A DNA stretch of 30,237 nt, taken from the NCBI GenBank assembly GCA_015662785.1, contig DQTM01000131.1, forward strand, positions 1-30,237, written 5' to 3'. The notes below the pieces were generated by a model. That model searched no databases and was not told where the DNA came from. It worked only from the letters and a program-made list of their open reading frames with translations. Of the stretch, positions 7,541 through 15,969 are shown in pieces. Positions within the stretch are counted from its first letter, which is position 1, and each line of letters begins with the position of its first letter. Source of the DNA: Sulfurospirillum arcachonense. Lineage in GTDB: Bacteria > Campylobacterota > Campylobacteria > Campylobacterales > Sulfurospirillaceae. Both the position numbers and the translations under genes were made by a program.

Positions 7541-9252
7541 GCTTGTAGCCCTTTAAGTTTCAGATACTCTTTACTACTATTTTTTAATTCTTCATCTGTA
7601 CCAACAGCAGTTACTTTTCCATGTTGAATTACGGCAATTTTATCTGCTTTTTGTACTGTACTGAGCCTATGAGCTATAACAAATGTGATTTTATCTTTAA
7701 TTAAGTTTTCCATTGCCTCCGTTATTTTCTTTTCACTTTTGCTATCTAATGCACTTGTTGCTTCATCCATGATTAAGATTTTTGGATTTATGTAGATGGC
7801 ACGAGCTATGGCTATACGTTGTCTTTGTCCACCTGAAAGGTTTGTTCCTGATTCGTCTAGAAGTGTATTAACCCCCTCGGAAAGCTCATTTACAAACTCA
7901 TATGCATTTGCTTTTTTAAGGGCATCTATAACCTTCTCTTCATCTATTGTTTGTCCATAAGCTACATTTGCAGCTACAGTTTCGTGGAATATATAGACCC
8001 TTTGTGTTACTATAGCAATAGAGTCTCTTAGACTTTGAAGTGAGAACTCTTTTATGTCAGTTCCATTTATGCTTATTTTTCCAGCACTTGGGTCAAAAAA
8101 TCTTACTATCATATTGACTAGGGAACTTTTTCCACCACCGCTATCTCCTACAAGTGCTACAAATTCACCTTTGTTTGCTTTTAGATTTATACCATTGAGT
8201 GCTTTTTTCTCTCCATACATTAGTTCAACATTTTCGAACTCTATACTCTCTATAACTTCAGGAATTTCTTTGTCTCCTCCAACTATAGTTGGATTTTGAT
8301 CAAGTAAGAAGAAAATTCTTTCACTGGCAGCAATTGCTATTTGAAGTGAGTTATAGAGATTTGAAAGTCTTTTTATAGGAGTATAAAGCATAAAAAGTGC
8401 AGTTAAAAAAGAGAAAAAGGCTCCCATGCTCATGTTGTCATTGATGACTTCAGTTCCACCAACGATGATAACAGTAGATACTCCAACAGCTCCAAGAGTT
8501 TCCATCATAGGACTCACTAGTTGAGATACTTTTACAGATTTCATTGTAAGGTTGAAGTATTTTTGATTTTCTTCTTTAAATATATCTTGTTCATGGTTTT
8601 GAGAGTTACTTGTTTGAATAACCTCTATATTGTTAAATATTTCACTAAGTTTAGAAGTAAGATCTGAGACTTTTTCTTGAGATTTTTTTGATATCTTTTT
8701 CATCTTTTTTGCTAACAGACTTAACGGTACGATAGCTAAAGGCATGATAATAAGAGCGTAAAAAGCTAAAGAAGAACTTTGGTATATAACAACTCCAACT
8801 AGTCCAACTATAGTCAAAGTTTCTCTTAAAAATTCTGGAATCATATTTGATACAACTGTTCTTACTTTCTCTACATCATTTGTATTTCTACTTATGAGCT
8901 CACCCGTTCGGTACTTGTGAAAAAATGATATATCTTGAATAAGCAAGTTTTTTAAAATTTTATCTCTAAATCTTCTTATAATGTCATGTCCAATAAGACT
9001 AGTAAAATAGGTCTGCATATACCTGCCACTCTCTTTTGCAAGGTAAACAGCGATGATAGCAAGAGGAATGAGTTTTAACATTTCAGCATCTTTTGCTACA
9101 AATATATCATCTAAAAGTGGTTTTACTAAGTATGCAGATGCTGCTGTTCCACTTGAAGCTAAAATCATACCGATAACAGCAAATACAAAATAAGGAATAT
9201 AATCTTTAAAGTATGGAGAAAAACGCTTTAAAACAAGTTTGACACCTTCCAT
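7537..9252 (-). CDS. msbA: MsbA-type lipid A/ABC exporter
   Basis: This is a half-size ABC exporter of 571 aa: six membrane helices (about 20-310) fused to an ATPase. Walker A GDSGGGKSS is at 369-377, Q417, signature LSGGQ at 472-476, Walker B ILIMDE at 492-497, and the H-loop histidine at 528. Overall pattern and place beside cysS and murJ match the gene annotated msbA in Campylobacter, which flips lipid A core across the inner membrane as a homodimer. Sequence alone cannot separate MsbA from other multidrug or lipid exporters of this type, so the substrate is inferred. It is the last gene of the murJ-cysS-msbA operon, and its stop overlaps the convergent exporter's stop. Confidence 0.88.
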   Translation of the reverse strand: MEGVKLVLKRFSPYFKDYIPYFVFAVIGMILASSGTAASAYLVKPLLDDIFVAKDAEMLKLIPLAIIAVYLAKESGRYMQTYFTSLIGHDIIRRFRDKILKNLLIQDISFFHKYRTGELISRNTNDVEKVRTVVSNMIPEFLRETLTIVGLVGVVIYQSSSLAFYALIIMPLAIVPLSLLAKKMKKISKKSQEKVSDLTSKLSEIFNNIEVIQTSNSQNHEQDIFKEENQKYFNLTMKSVKVSQLVSPMMETLGAVGVSTVIIVGGTEVINDNMSMGAFFSFLTALFMLYTPIKRLSNLYNSLQIAIAASERIFFLLDQNPTIVGGDKEIPEVIESIEFENVELMYGEKKALNGINLKANKGEFVALVGDSGGGKSSLVNMIVRFFDPSAGKISINGTDIKEFSLQSLRDSIAIVTQRVYIFHETVAANVAYGQTIDEEKVIDALKKANAYEFVNELSEGVNTLLDESGTNLSGGQRQRIAIARAIYINPKILIMDEATSALDSKSEKKITEAMENLIKDKITFVIAHRLSTVQKADKIAVIQHGKVTAVGTDEELKNSSKEYLKLKGLQA

Positions 9253-10643
9253 TATTCAGCCTTTTCCCATTGAGTTCCACTAGCCGTATCCATAAGTTGT
9301 ATACCTTTAAGTACAAGGATTTTTCTTATCTTATCTGCTTTTGTAAAATCTTTTTCTTTTTTTGCTTCAGCTCTTTGGTTTATTAGGTTTTCTATCTCTA
9401 TTTTTTCCTCTTTAGTGATTCCAATTTGGAAGTACATGTAAGGGTTTTTATAACCAATGCCTAGTATACTTTCTATCCACTCTAAGTTTGCATTTGTTTC
9501 AAATTTTGTAGCTTTGTCTTTTGGATTAGAGTCAAGTTTTTCATTTGCATTTGCTACCATCTCATCTAAGAGTGCTAAAGTTTTAGATATATTTAAATCT
9601 TCACTAAGAGCATTTAAAACAGCTTTTTTAAACTCTTTACATGTAGAGCTTTTTTTGCCTTCAAAAACTCTTTTTTTGAGGCGATATAGTTTGTCTAAAC
9701 GTTTTTTGGTTACTAACAAGTCAACTTCAGAAAAGTTAAAATTAGCACGGTAATGAGAACTAAGAAGATAAAAGCGGAGTATCTCCCCATCATACTCTTT
9801 TAGTGCATCTTTGAGAAAAAAGCTATTACCTAAAGATTTGCTCATTTTCTCACCGTTTATGGTCACAAAACCATTGTGCATCCAGTATTTTGCTAGCTCT
9901 TGTCCGCTTTTACATCTTGTTTGACACGCTTCATTTTCGTGGTGAGGAAAGAGTAGGTCTGCCCCACCAGCGTGAATGTCTATCTGAAAATCACCATCGT
10001 AAGCTAAGTGTTTTTCTATCATAGCGCTACACTCAATATGCCATCCTGGGCGACCATCTCCAAATGAAGCAGGGTAAGTTGGTTCTCCCTGTTTTGAAAA
10101 CTTCCAAAGTGCAAAATCTTTTTGGTCTTTTTTCTCTGTATTTGCTTCAACACGTGAGCGAGTATCGTCCATTTTCATATGTGAAAGGCTAAGGTACTTT
10201 TCATCTTTAGATGTATCAAAGTAGATAGTGTCACTTGTTTTATATGCTTTATCTTCTTTTAAAAGTGACTTTATAAAAGTTATGATTTCATCTATGCTTT
10301 CAGTTGCTTTTGGTTCGATGTCTGCATCGCTAACACCAAGAATATTCATTTCATTTTTGTATCTTTTTATATAAAACTCTGTAATTTCTTTAAGAGTTTT
10401 TCCACTCTCTTTCATCTTTTTTATAATTTTATCATCAATGTCTGTGAAGTTTTTTACAAAAGTTACTTTATAGTTTAAGCCGATAAATGTACGACGAAGA
10501 AGGTCAAATGCCAAGGCACTTCTAGCATGTCCTAAGTGAGCATCATCGTAAACTGTTGGTCCACAAACATAGATTTTTACATGGTTTTCTTTGATTGGTA
10601 TAAATTCTACTTTTTTTCTTTGAACAGAATCATAAATAGTCAT
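9252..10643 (-). CDS. cysS: Cysteinyl-tRNA synthetase
   Basis: This class I aminoacyl-tRNA synthetase (463 aa, full length) charges tRNA-Cys. The N-terminal zinc ligand C27 lies in YVCGPTVYDDAHLGHARS with HLGH (36-39) as the HIGH motif. C205, H234 and E238 complete the zinc site (GWHIECSAM, FPHHENE). KMSKS at 266-270 closes the ATP site. A DALR-type helical domain follows from about residue 330. It overlaps murJ upstream by 14 bases and msbA downstream by one. TACATGTA copies lie at 9433 and 9638. Confidence 0.98.
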   Translation of the reverse strand: MTIYDSVQRKKVEFIPIKENHVKIYVCGPTVYDDAHLGHARSALAFDLLRRTFIGLNYKVTFVKNFTDIDDKIIKKMKESGKTLKEITEFYIKRYKNEMNILGVSDADIEPKATESIDEIITFIKSLLKEDKAYKTSDTIYFDTSKDEKYLSLSHMKMDDTRSRVEANTEKKDQKDFALWKFSKQGEPTYPASFGDGRPGWHIECSAMIEKHLAYDGDFQIDIHAGGADLLFPHHENEACQTRCKSGQELAKYWMHNGFVTINGEKMSKSLGNSFFLKDALKEYDGEILRFYLLSSHYRANFNFSEVDLLVTKKRLDKLYRLKKRVFEGKKSSTCKEFKKAVLNALSEDLNISKTLALLDEMVANANEKLDSNPKDKATKFETNANLEWIESILGIGYKNPYMYFQIGITKEEKIEIENLINQRAEAKKEKDFTKADKIRKILVLKGIQLMDTASGTQWEKAE

Positions 10644-12033
10644 TGATTAATTCCTTAAAATATAGAAGAGCTGGGATGTAAACTAAAAGCATTCCAACAA
10701 ATATAGCTAATTTTTTATCGCGTATTATATCTAAAAACTCTTTTATTCCAAATGAACGTATTGTAAAGACTAGAAGAACGATGCCAGCACAAGAACTAGC
10801 AAGTGCTAAACCTTTGACTCCAAGAGGTTCAACTAGGACTGTATAAAGAAGAACATTGGTACTTAGTGCAAAAATAGTGATTTTTGCTGCTTCTTTTTGA
10901 CGCATATTTGCATAGAGCCATAAAGAGAAAAGTTTTGCTAAACCATATGGAATCAGTCCTATTAGGTACATTTGTAAAACACCGGCGCTTTTCAGTGTGT
11001 CTTCACTGCTAAATGCTCCTCTTTGAAAAAGTAGTTTTACTATCTCTTCACTTAGTATAAAACCGCCTATTGCCGAGAGTGTGAGTAAAAAGAATAAAAA
11101 CCAAAAGCCATTTTTGAAAAGTATTAGAGCCTTTTGTGTGTCATTGTTTTTTACCAAACGTGCTATCTTGGGAAATATTCCAACACTTAAAGCTATAGCA
11201 AAAAGTGCGAGTGGTAGTTGAAATATACGGTTTGCATAGTAGAGGTAAGATATGCTTCCCGTAAGTAGAAAGCTCGCTATCCAAGTGTCCAAAAAAGCAG
11301 ATATTTGAGGGGTTGAGTTTCCTAGAATAGCGTGAGAAAAAGAGCGAAAAAATCTTTTGTCTTCATCTTTAATTCTATCTTTTTTTCTGTTAGCAAATCC
11401 AAATCTAAAAAGCTTCATTAGATTTCTGTTTTTAACAGCAACTATGTGTGTTAAAAGCTGTAGCACACCACCTACTAAAACTGCATAACTCATAGCATAT
11501 GCAATATCTATTTTTTCCATACCATTTGTAAGTAGAAGTGAGCTAATAAGTGCAATGTTAAGTAGTGCAGTTGAGAAAGCTGTAGTAGCAAAGTGGTTTT
11601 TGTATTGCAAAAGAGAACCTAAAAAAGTGACTGCAAAAATGAGTGGTAGATAGTAAAAGTTTATAGCAACTAAAGGAGAAGCTATTGCAAGAGTTTCATC
11701 ATCAAATCCAAGTGCGATTAGCTTGGCAAAAAAGCCACTAAAGATAGTCACTATAAACGAGGCAAAGATAAGAAAAACAAAAAACCTTGTAAATGTTTTA
11801 TAAGTAAATATGGACTTGTTTTTCGAGTTTATAAACGCAGGGATAAAGGTTTGTGTAAAGGCTCCCTCAGCAAAAATACGTCTAAAAAGGTTAGGGAGTT
11901 TGAATGCAACAAAGAAAATGTCACTATATATGTTAGCACCAAGAACTGAGGCAGTTAAAAGATCTCGTATAAAACCAAAGATGCGAGAGACTAGTATACC
12001 GATACTATTAGTAAAAAAGTTTTTGATAATCAT
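10630..12033 (-). CDS. murJ: Lipid II flippase MurJ
   Basis: MurJ translocates lipid II across the cytoplasmic membrane for peptidoglycan synthesis. The protein is wholly hydrophobic with about 14 membrane segments. It carries the family N-terminus SRIFGFIRDLLTASVLGA and SDIFFVAFKLPNLFRRIFAEG, with the functional arginines of the central cavity. I prefer ATG at 12033 (MIIKNFFTNS, 467 aa) over the in-frame TTG at 12048, because the family begins close to this point. Neither start has a clear Shine-Dalgarno sequence. It is first in the murJ-cysS-msbA operon and is divergent from the FapA-family gene. From memory, H. pylori keeps the same cysS, murJ, HP0884, ruvA order. Confidence 0.95.
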   Translation of the reverse strand: MIIKNFFTNSIGILVSRIFGFIRDLLTASVLGANIYSDIFFVAFKLPNLFRRIFAEGAFTQTFIPAFINSKNKSIFTYKTFTRFFVFLIFASFIVTIFSGFFAKLIALGFDDETLAIASPLVAINFYYLPLIFAVTFLGSLLQYKNHFATTAFSTALLNIALISSLLLTNGMEKIDIAYAMSYAVLVGGVLQLLTHIVAVKNRNLMKLFRFGFANRKKDRIKDEDKRFFRSFSHAILGNSTPQISAFLDTWIASFLLTGSISYLYYANRIFQLPLALFAIALSVGIFPKIARLVKNNDTQKALILFKNGFWFLFFLLTLSAIGGFILSEEIVKLLFQRGAFSSEDTLKSAGVLQMYLIGLIPYGLAKLFSLWLYANMRQKEAAKITIFALSTNVLLYTVLVEPLGVKGLALASSCAGIVLLVFTIRSFGIKEFLDIIRDKKLAIFVGMLLVYIPALLYFKELINDYL

Positions 12034-12089
12034 AAATAATTTTACCAAAACAACTGTTAAATAGGGCTTTTTTTAGGTTTATTAATCTT

Positions 12090-12128
12090 TTTTTAGTATA
12101 ATAACTTTAATAAATAGCAAGAGGTGAT
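12090..12128 (+). promoter_or_regulatory. Promoter and ribosome binding site of the FapA-family/ruvA/murF operon
   Basis: TATAAT at 12097-12102 is a consensus -10 element. It is preceded by T-rich tracts about 20 bases apart (around 12068-12074 and 12088-12094), which in Campylobacterota stand in for a -35 box. A start near 12109 is expected. GAGGTGAT at 12121-12128 is a strong ribosome binding site six bases before the ATG at 12134. On the opposite strand the same A+T block gives TATACT (12100-12095), a possible -10 for murJ. Confidence 0.55.
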
Positions 12129-12133
12129 ATAAA

Positions 12134-14062
12134 ATGGGCCTGTTTGACAAAATCATGGGTGATAATTCTGCTGAAAAAAAAGAAGAAAAAAAGAAGCCAG
12201 AATTTAAATCTATTGTAGTTGAGAGTGAAAATATACCAAGAGAGATGAAAGGCATAGCTGCTGCAAATGCGCTCGCTTTGTCCCAACTTGATTTTAAAAT
12301 CATAAAAGTAAAAACTTCGTATAGTATAGGTAAAGAAGAGGGTTGGATTGAAGCTGATGAAGAGAAGCTTAAACAGTTTAAGGATAAAGATTTTATTTTA
12401 AATTCTGATTTAAAAATAAAGCAGATGTATAAAGTAGAAATATTTAAGGTTCAAGAAGATGAAAACAGAGCAGTATTACCTCCTATAATTCTTGGTGGCA
12501 ATAAATCTCTTACAAAAATAATTGTAACAATCAAAAAAGATGTTGAAGTTAAATATTTTTCTAAAATAGAGAACAAAATAATTGAAGAGATAAATAAAAA
12601 GAAAATTAGAGCTGGCATACTTGTTGGTCTGCATGATGAAATGATGTATAAAGATATAAAAACAATTGTTTCAGGTATAAGAGTTAATGGAATTATGAAT
12701 GAAGAGAGTATGTTTGTGGTATGTCAAGGGATAGACCCAGTAATGCCCGTAAATGATGATTTTATTTATCATTATAAACAAAAACTTTCAAAAGAGGATG
12801 ATCAAGGTAGAGTTGATTACTCAAAAAGAGGGTATATTCTAGCAGTCTCCAAGGGTGATTGTATTATGGAGTATATTAAACCTCAATTTGGTATTGCCGG
12901 GCGAAATTGTCAGGGAAAATATATGTCTGTTAAAGAGCCAAGGGCTGAGAATGAGATGTTGGTAAATCATACTGAAAATATTTTAAAAAAAGAAGATGAT
13001 GAAAAAATAAAGTATGTTGCTGGTCAAAATGGTTATGTTGCAGAAGATAGCCCAGGCTCGTTTGATATACAAGAAAATATGGAAGTTGATGAGATAAGCT
13101 TTAAAACTACAGGTTCAATTGAGACTGATATGAGTGCAGAAGTAAAGATTAACATAACAGAAGCTGATGTTTTCAAAGATGCGATAGGACCTGGTATGAG
13201 TGTTGAGACTTATGAGCTTAATATCCAAGGTAATGTAGCAAGTGGAGCAAGGATAAAAGCTGAAAAATTAACTATTGGTGGGCAGACTCATCAAACTTCA
13301 ACTATAGAAGCAAAAAATGCTCAAATCACTATTCACCGTGGTACAGTAACTGCTGAAGTTGTTAATGTTGATAGGCTTGAAGGTGGTAAGATCATTGGAG
13401 ATATTATCAATGTTAAACAGGCTATTGGTGGTGAAATTATTGGAAAAAATATTGTTATTGAAGAGTTAGCATCAAATGTTAGTATAACAGCCTCAGACAC
13501 CATAGAAATAAAAGAGTTAAAAGGCACAAATAACAAATTTTTGATAGACCCAAGTATGACAAAAGAGTTCAATGAAAATATTGAAAAAATAACAAAAGAG
13601 ATAAAAGAGTTATCACTAAGATTAAAGCAGGTTCCAAAATTTCTTAAAGAGAGAAAAAGAGTTATTGAATTAACAAAGCCAACAGTTAAATTGGTGCAAG
13701 AAAAGATACTAGAGCTAAAAAGAGATGGAAAGAACCCTCCTGTAACGCTTCTTTTAAAAATCAAAGAGTTTCAAAAAAGTGTAAATGAGTATAATGGATC
13801 TTTGAAAAAATTTAAAGATGACAAACTTCAACTAAAAAATTTAAGGGAAGATTTAAATCAAGTTCAAATGAAAGTTTTTTCAGCAAAAATCATAAACCAC
13901 TCTCCATGGCAAGAGTACAATGAGATAAAATTTAAACTTATATCACCAGCAATAGAGAAAGTATATAATACAAAAGAGCATGAAATCATAAGAGAAATAT
14001 CTCTAAAAGAGACGGGTGAAGGTACATATGAAATAAATAGATCATCGGAGTATAGTTCGTGA
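12134..14062 (+). CDS. DUF342/FapA-family protein (flagellar assembly protein A-like)
   Basis: This is a 642-residue cytoplasmic protein with no signal peptide. The N-terminal half (about 1-260) has an acidic/lysine linker and mixed alpha/beta segments. Residues about 280-460 form repetitive short beta strands rich in G-x-I/V patterns (GSIETDMSAEVKI, GNVASGARIKAEKLTIGG, GGKIIGDIINVKQAIGGEII), the right-handed helix typical of DUF342. Residues about 470-600 are a lysine/glutamate-rich coiled coil. Proteins of this family are called FapA. In Vibrio, FapA affects flagellar pole localisation, but the role in Campylobacterota is less clear. Its TGA overlaps the GTG of ruvA (GTGA), and gene order with murJ and ruvA matches H. 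pylori HP0884 from memory. Function in this genome is uncertain, more so because flgH is broken. Confidence 0.82.
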   Translation: MGLFDKIMGDNSAEKKEEKKKPEFKSIVVESENIPREMKGIAAANALALSQLDFKIIKVKTSYSIGKEEGWIEADEEKLKQFKDKDFILNSDLKIKQMYKVEIFKVQEDENRAVLPPIILGGNKSLTKIIVTIKKDVEVKYFSKIENKIIEEINKKKIRAGILVGLHDEMMYKDIKTIVSGIRVNGIMNEESMFVVCQGIDPVMPVNDDFIYHYKQKLSKEDDQGRVDYSKRGYILAVSKGDCIMEYIKPQFGIAGRNCQGKYMSVKEPRAENEMLVNHTENILKKEDDEKIKYVAGQNGYVAEDSPGSFDIQENMEVDEISFKTTGSIETDMSAEVKINITEADVFKDAIGPGMSVETYELNIQGNVASGARIKAEKLTIGGQTHQTSTIEAKNAQITIHRGTVTAEVVNVDRLEGGKIIGDIINVKQAIGGEIIGKNIVIEELASNVSITASDTIEIKELKGTNNKFLIDPSMTKEFNENIEKITKEIKELSLRLKQVPKFLKERKRVIELTKPTVKLVQEKILELKRDGKNPPVTLLLKIKEFQKSVNEYNGSLKKFKDDKLQLKNLREDLNQVQMKVFSAKIINHSPWQEYNEIKFKLISPAIEKVYNTKEHEIIREISLKETGEGTYEINRSSEYSS

Positions 14063-14613
14063 TAATAGCAATAGATGGTGAAATAGTTAAAAAAGATCCA
14101 ACTTTCTTACATGTAAAGACAAATTCAGGTTTTACATATAGAGTAAATGTCTCTCTTTTTTGTTCTTCAAGTGTAAGTTTAGGTGAAATATCTTTACATG
14201 TAACGCAAATAATAAGGGAAGATGCAAATAACCTTTATGGTTTTAAGCAGAGTGATGAAAAAAGAGTCTTTGATACTTTGGTAAAAGTAAATGGAGTAGG
14301 ACCGTCAACTGCACTTGCAGTGTGTTCAACCATGTCACCTTCAGAGTTTGCCACTGCCCTTACTTCAAATTCAGTTGAAGCCTTCAAAAAAGTTCCAGGA
14401 ATTGGTCCAAAAAGTGCAAAAAGAATTTTAGTAGAACTAAGTGATTTTGAATTGCAAAGTGATTCTTTGGGTGCAAATAGTTATATAAATGATACTATTA
14501 TGGCGCTAGAAAGTCTAGGATTTAAAAAAGAGAGAATTAGAAAAGTATTGTCTACATGTAGCGGTACTGATACAAGTTCGCTTATAAAAGAAGCATTGAA
14601 AAAATTAGGATAA
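14059..14613 (+). CDS. ruvA: Holliday junction branch migration protein RuvA
   Basis: RuvA binds four-way DNA junctions as tetramers and loads the RuvB helicase. The 184 residues hold an N-terminal OB fold (1-62), two helix-hairpin-helix motifs (VNGVGPSTA around 77-85 and VPGIGPKSA around 112-120) and a short C-terminal domain III (about 140-184) that contacts RuvB. The start is GTG 14059, overlapping the previous stop by four bases. An upstream start in this frame would not fit the family N-terminus MIxxIxG. ruvB and ruvC are not in the window. Three TACATGTA sites (14108, 14195, 14553) lie within this 555-base gene, the densest cluster inside an intact gene apart from yggS. Confidence 0.97.
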   Translation: MIIAIDGEIVKKDPTFLHVKTNSGFTYRVNVSLFCSSSVSLGEISLHVTQIIREDANNLYGFKQSDEKRVFDTLVKVNGVGPSTALAVCSTMSPSEFATALTSNSVEAFKKVPGIGPKSAKRILVELSDFELQSDSLGANSYINDTIMALESLGFKKERIRKVLSTCSGTDTSSLIKEALKKLG

Positions 14614-14620
14614 GAGATAT

Positions 14621-14710
14621 ATGAAAAATGAAATTTTTCTCTCAGTAAGCTGTAGCTTTAGTGAGAGGAATTTAACTTGGGACTTGTTCCAAGTTAAAGG
14701 AGACAGTTAA
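14621..14710 (+). CDS. Candidate 29-codon leader ORF between ruvA and ddl
   Basis: ATG at 14621 opens a 29-residue frame (MKNEIFLSVSCSFSERN then LTWDLFQVKGDS). It ends at TAA 14708-14710, directly abutting the GTG start of ddl at 14711. It fills the only sizeable gap in an otherwise overlapping operon, so translation would be coupled to ddl. A weak AGGA lies ten bases upstream. The frame runs through two strong RNA hairpins, and the ddl ribosome binding site (14699-14702) lies inside its last codons. The peptide matches no family I know and has no run of a regulatory amino acid. It could be a chance ORF in a structured leader. Confidence 0.3.
   Translation: MKNEIFLSVSCSFSERNLTWDLFQVKGDS
14636..14698 (+). 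promoter_or_regulatory. Two tandem RNA hairpins immediately upstream of the ddl ribosome binding site
   Basis: Hairpin 1 pairs TTTCTCTCA (14636-14644) with TGAGAGGAA (14662-14670): nine pairs including one G-U. Its inner stem pairs AAGC (14647-14650) with GCTT (14655-14658) across a TGTA loop. Hairpin 2 pairs TTTAACTTGG (14671-14680) perfectly with CCAAGTTAAA (14689-14698), with an eight-base loop. GGAG for ddl starts at the next base. No T-run follows, so this is not an ordinary intrinsic terminator. A third small stem, GAAAAAT (14623-14629) with ATTTTTC (14633-14639), would compete with hairpin 1. The layout suggests control of ddl translation or mRNA processing, which is inference. Confidence 0.5.
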
Positions 14711-15745
14711 GTGAAAATAGGTATAGTTTTTGGTGGGAAGAGTTTTGAACATGAGATAAGCATAGTAAGTGCTATTGCGATGAAAAAGGTTTTAAAGGCA
14801 GAGTTGGTATATATATTTTGTGATTATAACAGAGATTTTTATTTGATACCGACTGATAAAATAAATTCAAAAAGATTTAGTAGCGGTGAGTATAAAAAAG
14901 ATAAAAAACTTACACTTAAAAATGGTGGTTTTTTTCAAAAGAGTATGATGAGTGAGAAGAGGGTAGAGTTTGACGTAGCCCTAAATATCTCTCATGGAGC
15001 TGATGGAGAAGATGGGAAAATCGCCTCTTTATTAGATTTCTTTGAAATACCGTTTATTGGTCCAAGGAACGAAGCTAGTACCATAAGTTGTAATAAACTT
15101 TTTACAAAGATATACGCTAGAGAGTTTGGTGTTAAAACTTTAGATTACAAAACGCTAGAGAAGAGTAGTTCTCGTGACATTGAATTAAAATATCCCGTGA
15201 TAATTAAACCAACGAGGTTAGGGAGTTCTATTGGCATAAGTATTGTCAAGAGTAAAGAAGAACTAGATTATGCTCTTGATGTTGCATTTGAATTTGATAC
15301 ACAAGTGTTGATAGAACCTTTTATAAAAGGCATAAAAGAGTATAATCTAGCAGGGTGTAAAACAAATGAATACAAATTTTCAATAGTAGAAGAGCCACAA
15401 AAAGATGAATTTTTAGATTTTGACAAAAAGTACTTAGATTTTTCAAGAACAAAAAGAGTAAATGAAGCTGATTTAAGTAGTGTTATGGTTGAAAAAATGA
15501 GAGATACTTTTAAAAAATTATATGAGCCATCTTTTGCAGGCTCTTTAATACGTTGTGATTTCTTTGTTTTAGATGATGAAGTTTACATTAACGAGATAAA
15601 TTCAGTGCCTGGTAGTATGGCAAACTATCTGTTTGATGATTTTGATAAAATTATATCAGATTTGACAAACTTTTTACCAATAGCTACAATCGTACCTGCA
15701 CAATACAAATACATAAATTCAATTCAAGCAGCAAAAGGTAAATAA
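14711..15745 (+). CDS. ddl: D-alanine-D-alanine ligase
   Basis: Ddl joins two D-alanines with ATP to make the dipeptide that MurF adds to UDP-MurNAc-tripeptide. The protein (344 aa) is an ATP-grasp enzyme. FGGKSFEHEISIVSA at the N-terminus holds the substrate-binding glutamate, IIKPTRLGSSIGISIV is the ATP-grasp lysine and glycine-rich loop, and YINEINSVPGSM carries the metal-binding E and N. The start is GTG 14711 with GGAG eight bases upstream. It is followed in the same operon by murF, its pathway partner. Its TAA overlaps the next ATG by one base. Confidence 0.96.
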   Translation: MKIGIVFGGKSFEHEISIVSAIAMKKVLKAELVYIFCDYNRDFYLIPTDKINSKRFSSGEYKKDKKLTLKNGGFFQKSMMSEKRVEFDVALNISHGADGEDGKIASLLDFFEIPFIGPRNEASTISCNKLFTKIYAREFGVKTLDYKTLEKSSSRDIELKYPVIIKPTRLGSSIGISIVKSKEELDYALDVAFEFDTQVLIEPFIKGIKEYNLAGCKTNEYKFSIVEEPQKDEFLDFDKKYLDFSRTKRVNEADLSSVMVEKMRDTFKKLYEPSFAGSLIRCDFFVLDDEVYINEINSVPGSMANYLFDDFDKIISDLTNFLPIATIVPAQYKYINSIQAAKGK

Positions 15746-15969
15746 TGACAAGTTTTACTCAAGATGAAGTCATAAGTGCTACAGATGTTGTACGAAACTT
15801 TAGTAGTGAACTTAAGAGTTTGACTAGTGGAGAAAAAGAGAAGCTTGTTATCGTAAAAAATAATCGTTTTGAAGCTGTTATAATTCCTATTGAAGAGTAT
15901 GAACGCATGAGTGAAGCTGTTAAAATTTTAGAAAAAATATATAAAAAGACAAAACCAAATGGCGCTTAG
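15745..15969 (+). CDS. Orphan Phd/YefM-type antitoxin-like small protein
   Basis: This 74-residue protein resembles the N-terminal DNA-binding fold of Phd/YefM antitoxins: an ISATDVVRNFSSELKSL segment, then LVIVKNNRFEAVIIPIEEYERM, a strand-turn-helix pattern typical of the family (compare 'VITRNGKPVAVLVPLEEYE' in other members). No toxin gene follows. The next gene is an alpha/beta hydrolase, overlapping by 11 bases. C. jejuni and H. pylori relatives have, from memory, a comparable small gene or gap at this position, suggesting a domesticated regulator rather than a mobile toxin-antitoxin unit. AAGG lies before the ATG, which overlaps the ddl stop (TAATG). Regulation of its own peptidoglycan operon is possible but unproven. 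Confidence 0.72.
   Translation: MTSFTQDEVISATDVVRNFSSELKSLTSGEKEKLVIVKNNRFEAVIIPIEEYERMSEAVKILEKIYKKTKPNGA

Noticed and set aside
12134..14062. FapA-family gene as evidence of a working flagellum
   Set aside because: The family is wider than flagellated bacteria and its place here is fixed by housekeeping synteny, so it does not offset the broken flgH.
14636..14698. Tandem hairpins as an intrinsic terminator after ruvA
   Set aside because: Neither stem is followed by a T-run, and ddl starts 13 bases after the second stem within the same operon.
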